Source: Blastopirellula marina DSM 3645
GTDB taxonomy: Bacteria > Planctomycetota > Planctomycetia > Pirellulales > Pirellulaceae
Direction of reading: 5' to 3'
Length of the DNA: 64,000 nucleotides
Assembly (NCBI RefSeq): GCF_000153105.1
Contig: NZ_CH672377.1
Span: forward strand, 1,334,405 to 1,398,404
Shown: in pieces, positions 56,814 to 64,000 of the stretch
Numbering within the stretch: the first letter of the stretch is position 1
Layout of the letters: each line of letters starts with the position of its first letter
Notes under the pieces: model-generated
Told to the model about the DNA's origin: nothing
Databases searched by the model: none
What the model saw: the letters and a program-made list of their open reading frames with translations, nothing else
Translations under genes and position numbers: made by a program

Positions 56814-57296
56814 GTTGGGTCCTCAATTAACTCTAAATTTGCGCAGAGACTTAGCGGTAATATAGCGAAGTTGTACGGAGATTGCCCCCGTGCCAGAAAT
56901 GCCAGCCGCCACGTGCCGTTCGCGAAAAGGAATAATTAGATCGAAAGATGAGAACTGTCACCGCAGCAATACTGGGCGGCAGCGTAATTCATTCTAATGT
57001 GGCCGCTCGGGAAGTGTCAATGAATTTGCGAGCGGCTAAAAACTCCGTAAGATATTACTACATCTAGGGATACGAAGCCATTTCGTCGACCCGCATCGCG
57101 AATTTTAAAGATTTCGAGTGGGGGGGACCCCATCCAAAAGGGAGGTCCCGTTCGTGATGTAACATGTTTAACGACAATAACTTCCGACCGAGATCCCCGA
57201 AGCGGCGGATGTCAACGACCACCCATCGTCGGCTATAATGCCCACTTCGTCCGCCCCCGCGAATTGCCACGTTATCTCTCAAGAGCCGCCTCGCTG
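56814..57296. other. intergenic region between pilM and the GH38-like gene
   Basis: 483 bases between divergent genes; no gene that I can support. It includes a G/C-rich inverted repeat (GGGACC/GGTCCC) at about 57124-57149 and a promoter-like -10 near 57234. Confidence 0.55.
57210..57239 (+). promoter_or_regulatory. promoter-like element before the GH38-like gene
   Basis: Perfect TATAAT at 57234-57239; the -35 region (TGTCAA, 57210-57215, 18-base spacer) is weak. It is about 58 bases before the start codon. Confidence 0.45.
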
Positions 57297-60107
57297 ATGT
57301 ACCAAGAAGTATTCATCCTGGTTCCCTGCCACAGTTTCGAGGACTTTCCTACGCATCACCGCGGAGACGAAGCAGCGAGCCTGCTCGCTTGCTGGTCGGC
57401 GATGTGGCGGCCAGAATTGATCGCTGCGACCGGCAAAATGCCTGCTTGGGCGCGGATTGACTCGCCGCCAGACGAATTAGAAGGTCGTTTGCTGCTGATT
57501 CCGCTGGTCAGCGAGCAAGAGATGCAGGCCGGCTTCGCCCGCCGCGCGAAAGAATCAGGCGCCAAAGTCATTCGAAAAATGGTCGATCGCGACGAAACGA
57601 TCGCCGCCGCGCTCGAAGGGCTTGAGAAGCCTGCCAATCTAGACGAAGAACTGGCCGCTGACTTTGTGGCGCTCGGTTACTGTTATTTGCAGACCGAGTT
57701 GTTAACGCGGCAGATGCGTTATTCTAGCAACCTTGACGAAGTCTATTTTGGTGAAAAACTAGTCGCCGCGGCGCAATCGGCCGTGATCGGCGAAGCCGAA
57801 GCAAGCCGCGTACTGCTGCAAACCTGCTTTGATGTGCTCGCCGAAGAACGCAATAGTTTCTATCCGGTCGATTCGTACTTTCTCGATCTGACGCTGTGCG
57901 CCTCAACCACGCTCGGCGCATTGGCGAGTGAACTGCAAAACGCGCAGCCATGCAATTTGGTCGCCAGCGGCGAAGTCATTTCGCTATTGGCCCAGTCGCA
58001 CCCCGAGACGGCGTCGCAACTGCGAGACTTGCTGAAAGCGAAGAAATGCGGACTGGTCGGCGGAGAATTCCGCGAAGGCCCGCTGCCGCTGTACGACCCC
58101 GAAACGCTGCTGGCGAACTTTCACGACGGACTCGCGGCCTACGAAAAACATTTGGGACATCGCCCGATCGTGTATGGCCGGCGACGATTCGGACTCTCCT
58201 CATTTTTGCCGCAGGTACTGAAGAGCCTTGGCTTTCACGGGGCGATCCACGCGACGATGGATGACGGCAAGTTCACGCATTCCAGCCAGACAAAGGTCTC
58301 ATGGCAGGGAAATGATGGTTGCAAGATTGACGCGATCGCGCGTCCGCCGCTCGACGCCAGCACGGCCGATAGCTTTATCGCACTCTTCCAACGCTTGAGC
58401 GAAGCGATGGACTCGGACCATGTCGCGACGGTCTGCTTCGCCCATTGGCCTGGTCGCGTGTCGCCGTGGTACGAAGATCTACGACGCATTGCGCGGTATT
58501 CGAAAGGGCTCGGCAGCTTCCTGACGATCGAACGCTACTTTTCGGAAACCGAGCTTCCTCCGTATCACGACGCCTTCAAAGACGCTCGATACAACTCTCC
58601 CTATCACAAACAAGCGATTATCCGCCGCCAAAATGGGCCGATCTCGACGCATCGCGATCGTGCAGTCGAGAACGCCAAATATGACGCAGCGAGCAACGTG
58701 GAAGCGTTGACCGCGCTGATCACCGGTCACGCCGGGCCCAAACATGATCCGCATCGCAGTTGGACCGAACCAGCCGAAGGGAAGAGCGAAGCGAACAGCG
58801 CGGATGCGATCGTCGCAGGAGCAATGAACGACTTCGCCGCGAAGTTGCCGCGCCGCAGCGATCCGCCCACTCCCAGCCTGCTAGTCGCGAACCCGTTCAG
58901 CTATACGACGACCACGGGAGACGATACCGCTCAACTTTCGTCGCTGCCTGGCGGTAAAGCCGTTTTAATCGCGGCCGAAGACAAGAGTGGTCGTCATGCC
59001 GTCTGGGAAACGCCTTCCTGCGGATACGCTTGGCTTCCGGACGGCGGTTCGGCGCCCAGCGGCAAAACGCAGACGATGATCAAGGATGGCGTCCTGCGGA
59101 ACGAGTATATGGAGGTCCATTTCGATCCGATCACCGGGGCGCTGCAGTCGATTTACGACTACAAAAGCCGCGGCAATCGCTTGTCGCAACAGCTCGCGCT
59201 GCGATTGCCAGGCGAACGCCCGCCCACCGGAGGCCAGTATGTCGATCCCGACGAAACGGCGATCTATTCGATGATGGCCGCCGATTCGATCGACGTCATC
59301 TCGAACACCGCCGCCAAAGGACAAATCAAAATTGTCGGACGACTGCTGAACACGGCCGGACACACGCTCGCCCAATATGAGCAAGTTTATACGCTCTGGC
59401 GATCAAGCCGCGTCTTGCAAGTCGATATCGACCTGACGCCGCACGAAGAGCCGAAGGCCGAACCGTGGAACTCGTATTTTTGCGCCCGCTTCGCTTGGAG
59501 CGACGGCTCGGCTTTCCTTTATCGCGATCAACATTGGCAGCGCCGCCGGGTCGACTCGAAGCGGATTGAAGCTCCCAACTATGTCGAAATTGAAAACGGC
59601 AAGACGCACACGCAAGTCCTGACCGGCGGCGTTCCGTTCCATCAGCATGTTCGCGGCCGAATGCTCGATACGATCTTGATCCCGCGCGGCGAGACGGCTC
59701 GGACGTTCCGATTGGGGATCGGCATCGACTTGCCGTATCCGCTGCAAGAGGCGCGCCGCCTGACCTACAATCCGCCGCCCAGAGTCGAAAACGCTCCGTC
59801 GCCAACCCCCGGCGACACGTCCTGGGCGCTGCATATCGACGCCAAGAACGTCGTCATCACCGCGCTAATACCGTTGACCAAAGGCGAACAGGTTGTTGGT
59901 TTCTCGGTACGCCTATTAGAAACGGAAGGACGCGCCGCGAAGGGCAACCTGCGCTGCTTCCGCAATGTTGGCCGCGCGATCTTAACGGAGTTCAACGGAG
60001 AATCGACCGGCGCCGCCAAGACGAGCGAGGACCGCGTGCAATTTGATCTGCACCCGGAAGAATGGCGTCAAATCGACGTCTATTGGGAAGAAGAGGCGAA
60101 AGGCTAG
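57297..60107 (+). CDS. GH38-like glycoside hydrolase homolog with altered active-site motifs
   Basis: 936 residues from the ATG at 57297. N-terminal barrel (to about 420), helical middle, and a C-terminal beta domain with NEYMEVHFDPITGALQSIYDYKS, typical of GH38 alpha-mannosidases. Canonical GH38 has H-x-D (HSHND) near the start and a nucleophile Asp in DPFGHS. Here I read HSFED and RRFGLS, so one Zn ligand and the nucleophile seem absent. It may have another activity or none. No signal peptide, so cytoplasmic. Five bases separate it from cmk. Confidence 0.65.
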   Translation: MYQEVFILVPCHSFEDFPTHHRGDEAASLLACWSAMWRPELIAATGKMPAWARIDSPPDELEGRLLLIPLVSEQEMQAGFARRAKESGAKVIRKMVDRDETIAAALEGLEKPANLDEELAADFVALGYCYLQTELLTRQMRYSSNLDEVYFGEKLVAAAQSAVIGEAEASRVLLQTCFDVLAEERNSFYPVDSYFLDLTLCASTTLGALASELQNAQPCNLVASGEVISLLAQSHPETASQLRDLLKAKKCGLVGGEFREGPLPLYDPETLLANFHDGLAAYEKHLGHRPIVYGRRRFGLSSFLPQVLKSLGFHGAIHATMDDGKFTHSSQTKVSWQGNDGCKIDAIARPPLDASTADSFIALFQRLSEAMDSDHVATVCFAHWPGRVSPWYEDLRRIARYSKGLGSFLTIERYFSETELPPYHDAFKDARYNSPYHKQAIIRRQNGPISTHRDRAVENAKYDAASNVEALTALITGHAGPKHDPHRSWTEPAEGKSEANSADAIVAGAMNDFAAKLPRRSDPPTPSLLVANPFSYTTTTGDDTAQLSSLPGGKAVLIAAEDKSGRHAVWETPSCGYAWLPDGGSAPSGKTQTMIKDGVLRNEYMEVHFDPITGALQSIYDYKSRGNRLSQQLALRLPGERPPTGGQYVDPDETAIYSMMAADSIDVISNTAAKGQIKIVGRLLNTAGHTLAQYEQVYTLWRSSRVLQVDIDLTPHEEPKAEPWNSYFCARFAWSDGSAFLYRDQHWQRRRVDSKRIEAPNYVEIENGKTHTQVLTGGVPFHQHVRGRMLDTILIPRGETARTFRLGIGIDLPYPLQEARRLTYNPPPRVENAPSPTPGDTSWALHIDAKNVVITALIPLTKGEQVVGFSVRLLETEGRAAKGNLRCFRNVGRAILTEFNGESTGAAKTSEDRVQFDLHPEEWRQIDVYWEEEAKG

Positions 60108-60112
60108 CAGCG

Positions 60113-60769
60113 ATGATCGTCACCATTGATGGGCCCGCCGGAGCCGGAAAAAGCTCGATCTCGCGTCAAGTCGCCGAGCAACTTGGATTCGAGTTTCTCG
60201 ATACCGGCGCGATGTATCGCGCCGTCGCATGGGCTGTCATCCGGCAAGGTCGCGACCTGACCGACGACTCGTCCGTCGCCGATGTCGCCCAAAATATCTG
60301 CATCGATCTGGCCGGCGGACGCGTGCTGGTCGATGGCTCGGACGCAACAGACGACATTCGTTCGCCCGAAGTCACCCAAGCGACGCGCTACGCCGCGGCG
60401 AACACCGCCGTCCGGATGCATCTGGTCCAGCTACAACAGCAGTTCGGCCGCGAGAAAGACCTGGTCACCGAAGGCCGGGACCAAGGAACCGTCGTTTTTC
60501 CGCATGCCGAGTGCAAGGTCTACCTGACCGCATCGCCGGAAGAACGTGCACGGCGCCGCGTCGCTGATCTGGCGTCGCGCGGAGTCACGGCCGATTTTGA
60601 CGACATTCTAACGCAACAAAATCGCCGCGACAAAGAAGACTCCAGTCGAACTGTCGGCCCGCTGCGCAAAGCGAGCGATGCCATTGAATTGTCTACCGAC
60701 GGGATGACGCCGGAAGAAGTGATCCAGCGTTTGATCGGCATCATCGAGCAACGGCGAGCTTCACGCTAA
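60113..60769 (+). CDS. cmk: cytidylate kinase
   Basis: 218 residues from the ATG at 60113. P-loop GPAGAGKSS (about 7-15), DTGAMYRAVA (substrate CMP binding), RDQGTVVFP, and RRDKEDSSR (Arg lid). Phosphorylates CMP and dCMP to diphosphates. Five bases after the GH38-like stop and two bases before plsC; cmk-plsC is a conserved pair in bacteria. Confidence 0.96.
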   Translation: MIVTIDGPAGAGKSSISRQVAEQLGFEFLDTGAMYRAVAWAVIRQGRDLTDDSSVADVAQNICIDLAGGRVLVDGSDATDDIRSPEVTQATRYAAANTAVRMHLVQLQQQFGREKDLVTEGRDQGTVVFPHAECKVYLTASPEERARRRVADLASRGVTADFDDILTQQNRRDKEDSSRTVGPLRKASDAIELSTDGMTPEEVIQRLIGIIEQRRASR

Positions 60770-60770
60770 C

Positions 60771-61430
60771 ATGAGCAAAGAAGCATCGAAGGCCGGGCGC
60801 TCGCTCGCGAAACGACTCTGGTATGACGCACTACGCGTGTTTGCGCGGATGAGCGGCATCTGCCTGTTCCGCATCCGTGTCTATGGCCGCGAGAACTGGC
60901 CCACCGACGGCGGCGGCTTGGTCTGCCCGAACCATCAAAGCTATCTCGATCCGCTCTTGATCGGGCTCACCTGCGATCGACGACTCAATTTTCTGGCGCG
61001 ACAGTCCCTCTTCAAGTTTCCCTTGAGTTGGATCATCCAATCCCTCGATTCGATCCCCGTCGATCGTGACGGGTCGGGACTTGCTGGCTTGAAAGAAACG
61101 TTGAAGCGACTGAAGCGTGGCGAGCTAGTCCTGATCTTTCCCGAAGGAACACGCACTCCCGACGGAAAAATCGGCCCGCTGAAGTCGGGCTTTATTCCGC
61201 TTGCGCGACGCGGCGGCGTGCCGATCATCCCGATTGCCGTCGACGGCGCGTTTGACGCTTGGCCCAAACAGGCCAAGCTCCCGCAACGCAGCGTCATCCA
61301 TATCCGGATCGCGCCGCCGATTTCGCATGAGACGCTGCAAACCATGTCGGATGAAGAGCTGTTGGCAGAATTGAATCGCCGCTTGGACGAGGCGTTTACG
61401 GCGATTCAAGCGTCGCGTGAGCGAGCCTAA
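60771..61430 (+). CDS. plsC: 1-acyl-sn-glycerol-3-phosphate acyltransferase
   Basis: 219 residues. Acyltransferase box NHQSYLDP (NH-x4-D), substrate box FPEGTRT, and VPIIPIAVDG. Makes phosphatidic acid for membrane lipids at the inner membrane. It directly follows cmk (one-base gap). No clear terminator before the convergent SUFU-like gene. Confidence 0.94.
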   Translation: MSKEASKAGRSLAKRLWYDALRVFARMSGICLFRIRVYGRENWPTDGGGLVCPNHQSYLDPLLIGLTCDRRLNFLARQSLFKFPLSWIIQSLDSIPVDRDGSGLAGLKETLKRLKRGELVLIFPEGTRTPDGKIGPLKSGFIPLARRGGVPIIPIAVDGAFDAWPKQAKLPQRSVIHIRIAPPISHETLQTMSDEELLAELNRRLDEAFTAIQASRERA

Positions 61431-61462
61431 CTGCGGCTCGAAAAATAATGACAGGGCAATAA

Positions 61463-62524
61463 CTACGCCACCGCGTCGCGCTGCAAAGAGAGCGGGGCAG
61501 GGGAGGCCTCTAGCAATTCCAACAGGCGCGTGGTCCCTCGATTCTCGGCCATTTTCTGTTCGGCGGCGGTGATCGGGATCAGATAGAGGAACCGAGGTTG
61601 CTCGTCGGCCAGTTGCGGCAACTCGATCGACGGCAGGAAGCTCGCCTTCTCGGCGATCGCCATGTGCGTGAAGCGGGGCGCGATTTGCTGGAAAACTTCG
61701 GTCGAGATGGTATGCCCATGATCGAAATGCGTTGCATATCGCCATGGATAGCGGGCCCAGCTCGACAGCTGTCCGCAGACCGTTTGGTCGGCTTCGGTCG
61801 TCTCGATAAGAAGCCCCAGTTCGATGCGCCGCGAGGGCGACTCTTCACTGGCGTTCTCAGGGCCAGGCATCGGTAAGATCGCCATCCCCGCAGTCGCGAT
61901 AAAACTGCGTCCGGCGCTGCTGGAGAGGGTGATCGCCAGAGGGGGCCACTTTCCTTGATCGGCGGCGAAGTAACGAATTTCGCTGACGTGCTGCGACGTG
62001 TAACTGTGGAGCGTCGCTTGCTGGATCGATTTCCAAGAGGATGCGTTCCAGTTGCGCAAGAACGTGTCTTCCGCCGCGAATTGCGTGAGCAGCATGTTCT
62101 CGTCGGTCAACGGCCACGCAACCGCCGTTTCGGCCGTACAGCCGCGAGCAAAACCGGCGAAGCGATTGCCGGGGCCCCAAGATGGCATGATCGCGACGAT
62201 TTTATCTAAGTGCCATACTGCGACGCTTTGCTGATCAAGACTCCAGCGGACGTCCCAGTTATCGGGCTCTAGATCGGTGATCACCGCAGCCGCATTGATT
62301 TGCGCATGCGGCAGTCGCGGGGGAAGCGCGGCGCTCATCTGCTCTTCGACCTGCGCCGCGTCACGGTTAGTGCTGTTGGCGACCCACAACGCATGAATTT
62401 CGCGCGGCGTTTGCGGCGGAAAGACGTACAGATAAATGCTGTCGTTGTCCCCATCCACTTCGAGGATCGCGACTTTCGTCTCGAACAAGTTTGGCTGCTC
62501 GCGGAGGATCACAGACTCTTTCAT
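61463..62524 (-). CDS. SUFU-like (suppressor of fused) domain protein
   Basis: 353 residues. The C-terminal half follows the SUFU pattern: ATAGMAILPMP (G-M-s-x-PM), RIELGLLIE, LSSWARYPWRYATHFDHGHTI. The N-terminal half (VAILEVDGDNDSIYLYVFPP) is less clear. Bacterial SUFU-domain proteins are often immunity proteins or toxin-linked, but no toxin gene is near. 22 bases before the apt stop codon region on the same strand, so co-transcription with apt is likely. Confidence 0.65.
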   Translation of the reverse strand: MKESVILREQPNLFETKVAILEVDGDNDSIYLYVFPPQTPREIHALWVANSTNRDAAQVEEQMSAALPPRLPHAQINAAAVITDLEPDNWDVRWSLDQQSVAVWHLDKIVAIMPSWGPGNRFAGFARGCTAETAVAWPLTDENMLLTQFAAEDTFLRNWNASSWKSIQQATLHSYTSQHVSEIRYFAADQGKWPPLAITLSSSAGRSFIATAGMAILPMPGPENASEESPSRRIELGLLIETTEADQTVCGQLSSWARYPWRYATHFDHGHTISTEVFQQIAPRFTHMAIAEKASFLPSIELPQLADEQPRFLYLIPITAAEQKMAENRGTTRLLELLEASPAPLSLQRDAVA

Positions 62525-62546
62525 CCGTCGCTCTCCAATTGGCAGA

Positions 62547-63068
62547 CTAATATTCGATTAAGCTGAAGCATTCGTGCGGAGCCACTTTGGCCGCACCGTC
62601 CAGAAACTTCAGTTCGATCAAAAAGCAGCAACCGGCCACGGTCGCGCCGATTCGCTCGACCAGGTTCGCACAGGCTTTGATCGTGCCGCCGGTCGCCAAC
62701 AGATCGTCCACCAACAGAACGTTCTGACCTTCGGAAACGCCGTCGATATGAATCTCAAGCGTGTCAGTGCCGTACTCTAGCTCGTACTGAAACGAATGCG
62801 TGCTAAACGGCAGCTTGCCAGGCTTGCGAACCGGGACGAAGCCGACGCCCAGCTTGAGGGGCAACGGCGCGGCGAAGATAAAGCCGCGGGCTTCGGCCGC
62901 GACGATTACATCGATCTTCTTCCCTTGGTAGTGAGCCGCCATCTTGTCGATCGCCGCTTCAAACGCCGTCGGGTCGGCCAACAGCGGCGTGATATCTTTA
63001 AACAGGATGCCCGGCTTGGGAAAGTCGGTGATATCACGGATGTAATCTTCGAGCTGGATTGGTTTCAT
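62547..63068 (-). CDS. apt: adenine phosphoribosyltransferase
   Basis: 173 residues. Joins adenine and PRPP into AMP for salvage. IRDITDFPKPGILFKDITPLL is the family N-terminus; AEARGFIFAAPL and the PRPP loop VLLVDDLLATGGT (about 118-130) are the active site. Full length. Lies between the sigma-factor terminator and the SUFU-like gene on the same strand. Confidence 0.96.
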   Translation of the reverse strand: MKPIQLEDYIRDITDFPKPGILFKDITPLLADPTAFEAAIDKMAAHYQGKKIDVIVAAEARGFIFAAPLPLKLGVGFVPVRKPGKLPFSTHSFQYELEYGTDTLEIHIDGVSEGQNVLLVDDLLATGGTIKACANLVERIGATVAGCCFLIELKFLDGAAKVAPHECFSLIEY

Positions 63069-63085
63069 CGATACTCACTGCGCGC

Positions 63086-63122
63086 AAAAAAAGACCACCT
63101 GAATGACGAGCGCTCAGGTGGT
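63086..63122 (-). terminator. rho-independent terminator after the sigma-factor gene
   Basis: ACCACCTGA (63094-63102) pairs with TCAGGTGGT (63114-63122); 11-base loop; T-run on the minus strand over 63092-63086. Confidence 0.85.
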
Positions 63123-63178
63123 GAATATACGCGGTTTGGCCAGAGGGCGAAAGTCAGGGCCCCTGGCCGCCGTAGGGA

Positions 63179-64000
63179 CTAGCGGCGAGCCAGGCGGCGA
63201 CGAAACGGGCCTTCCAGCTCTCGTTCGCGCGGATCTTGCAAGCCTTCGGCCAATTTGCCGAGCGCCTCGGTCTCGATTTGGCGAACGCGTTCACGCGTCA
63301 GACCGAGCTTCTCGCCGATCTCTTTTAGCGTGTGCGGGTCCATTCCTTCCAGACCAAAACGCATCCGCAGCACGGTCGCCTCGCGGCCGTCCATCGTTTT
63401 CAGCATCTGCATAACGTTCTTCAGGTCGTCATGCTCGACCATCTCGTCTTCGGGGTTCTTCAGACGATCGTCCATCACCATCTCGCCCAGCGACCAGCCG
63501 CTATCGGCTTGATCGGTCTGGGGAGTCGAGTTGTAGATCTTGATCGCTTTTTTGATGATCGGCAGCTTCTTCTTCGGCAGCCCTAACACGCGGGCAATCT
63601 CTTCCGGAGTCGGCGTGCGCCCGAGTTCTTCGGTCAAGCGATTGGTCGCACGACGCCATTTGGACAGCAGTTCGACCATGTAGGCCGGAATGCGAATCGT
63701 TTTGGCGCAGTTGATCAAAGCTCGTTTGATCGACTGCTTGATCCAGTAGCTAGCGTACGTGCTAAAACGCGTACCCATCGCCGGGTCAAAGCCTTCGACC
63801 GCTCGCAGTAGTCCAAGATTGCCTTCTTCGATCAAGTCTTGCAGACCCAGTCCTTTGCCGGTGTATCCACGAGCGATGTTCACCACCAATCGCAAATTCG
63901 CCCGAACCATACGGTCCCGCGCATTGACGTCGCCTTCACCAATCAACTTCGCGAGGTCTTTCTCGTCTTTGGCGGACAAGAGGGCCGTTTCGTTGATTTC
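63179..64000 (-). CDS. RNA polymerase sigma-70 family factor, 5' end cut by window edge
   Basis: At least 274 residues; the frame stays open to the window edge (EINETALLSAKDEKDLA), so the start is outside. Region 2: RANLRLVVNIARGYTGKG, LQDLIEEGNLGLLRAVEGFDPAMG, FSTYASYWIKQSIKRAL. Region 3, then region 4.2 helix-turn-helix TLKEIGEKLGLTRERVRQIE. RpoD/SigA-like group, but the region 2.4 sequence (NCAKTIRIPAYMVELLSKWRR) differs from a typical primary sigma (DQARTIRIPVHM), so it could be an alternative group 2/3 factor. Terminated at 63086-63122. Confidence 0.93.
   Translation of the reverse strand, partial: EINETALLSAKDEKDLAKLIGEGDVNARDRMVRANLRLVVNIARGYTGKGLGLQDLIEEGNLGLLRAVEGFDPAMGTRFSTYASYWIKQSIKRALINCAKTIRIPAYMVELLSKWRRATNRLTEELGRTPTPEEIARVLGLPKKKLPIIKKAIKIYNSTPQTDQADSGWSLGEMVMDDRLKNPEDEMVEHDDLKNVMQMLKTMDGREATVLRMRFGLEGMDPHTLKEIGEKLGLTRERVRQIETEALGKLAEGLQDPRERELEGPFRRRLARR

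Overview
The window looks like chromosomal DNA from a planctomycete of the Pirellulaceae type (Blastopirellula/Rhodopirellula-like). Reasons: two prepilin-like DUF1559 proteins carrying the H-x9-DG signature; a large MoxR / DUF58 / BatA / VWA-amidotransferase operon; tetrahydromethanopterin-linked C1 genes (fae and a methylene-H4MPT dehydrogenase); a DUF2203 protein; CsrA; a Ser/Thr kinase fusion; and a palindromic intergenic repeat of a kind I associate with this group. Assignment is from gene content only; no rRNA is present.

Layout. 1-1544 (minus): nuoI, a DUF2203 gene and the start of nuoA. 2088-5301 (plus): csrA, tRNA-Glu, then a tight hemH / aldo-keto reductase / pyroglutamyl-peptidase operon ending at a bidirectional terminator shared with a chemoreceptor gene (minus, to 7443). 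7824-9458 (minus): a TsaC-phosphatase fusion followed by rpiB, the gene order of B. subtilis ywlC-ywlE-ywlF with the first two fused. 9615-11811: an NHL lipoprotein and a beta-lactamase-fold hydrolase. 12333-19451 (plus): a four-gene VWA/MoxR envelope operon. 19602-21038 (minus): a peroxiredoxin fused to a Ser/Thr kinase, next to a non-coding repeat field at 21.3-21.7 kb. 21745-25964 (minus): a metallophosphoesterase, a PAS-GAF-receiver protein and a degenerate retropepsin-like exported protein. 26353-32642 (plus): a hypothetical gene, then a secreted FAD enzyme directly abutting a double-FMN/Fe-S membrane protein and small membrane proteins.

32680-38881 holds a phosphodiesterase, an acyltransferase, an ATP-grasp protein, a Tad-like VWA protein, fae and mtd (C1 transfer). 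39373-42628 (minus) encodes BamA as two proteins: a POTRA chain and a separate beta-barrel. 42829-47848 (minus) is a translation/replication cluster: rplY, pth, rpsF, ssb, rplI, dnaB, then the N-end-rule leucyltransferase bpt. 48205-56813 has two DUF1559 pseudopilin-like genes facing a PilM-PilN fusion operon with two further membrane proteins rich in Gly/Met. 57297-61430 (plus): a GH38-like protein, cmk and plsC. 61463-64000 (minus): a SUFU-like protein, apt, and a sigma-70 gene running off the window.

The parts most worth following are: the FAD/FMN/Fe-S redox cassette (27.4-31.7 kb), the peroxiredoxin-kinase fusion, the split BamA, the PilM-PilN fusion, the TsaC-phosphatase fusion, and several RNA hairpins that may act as attenuators.
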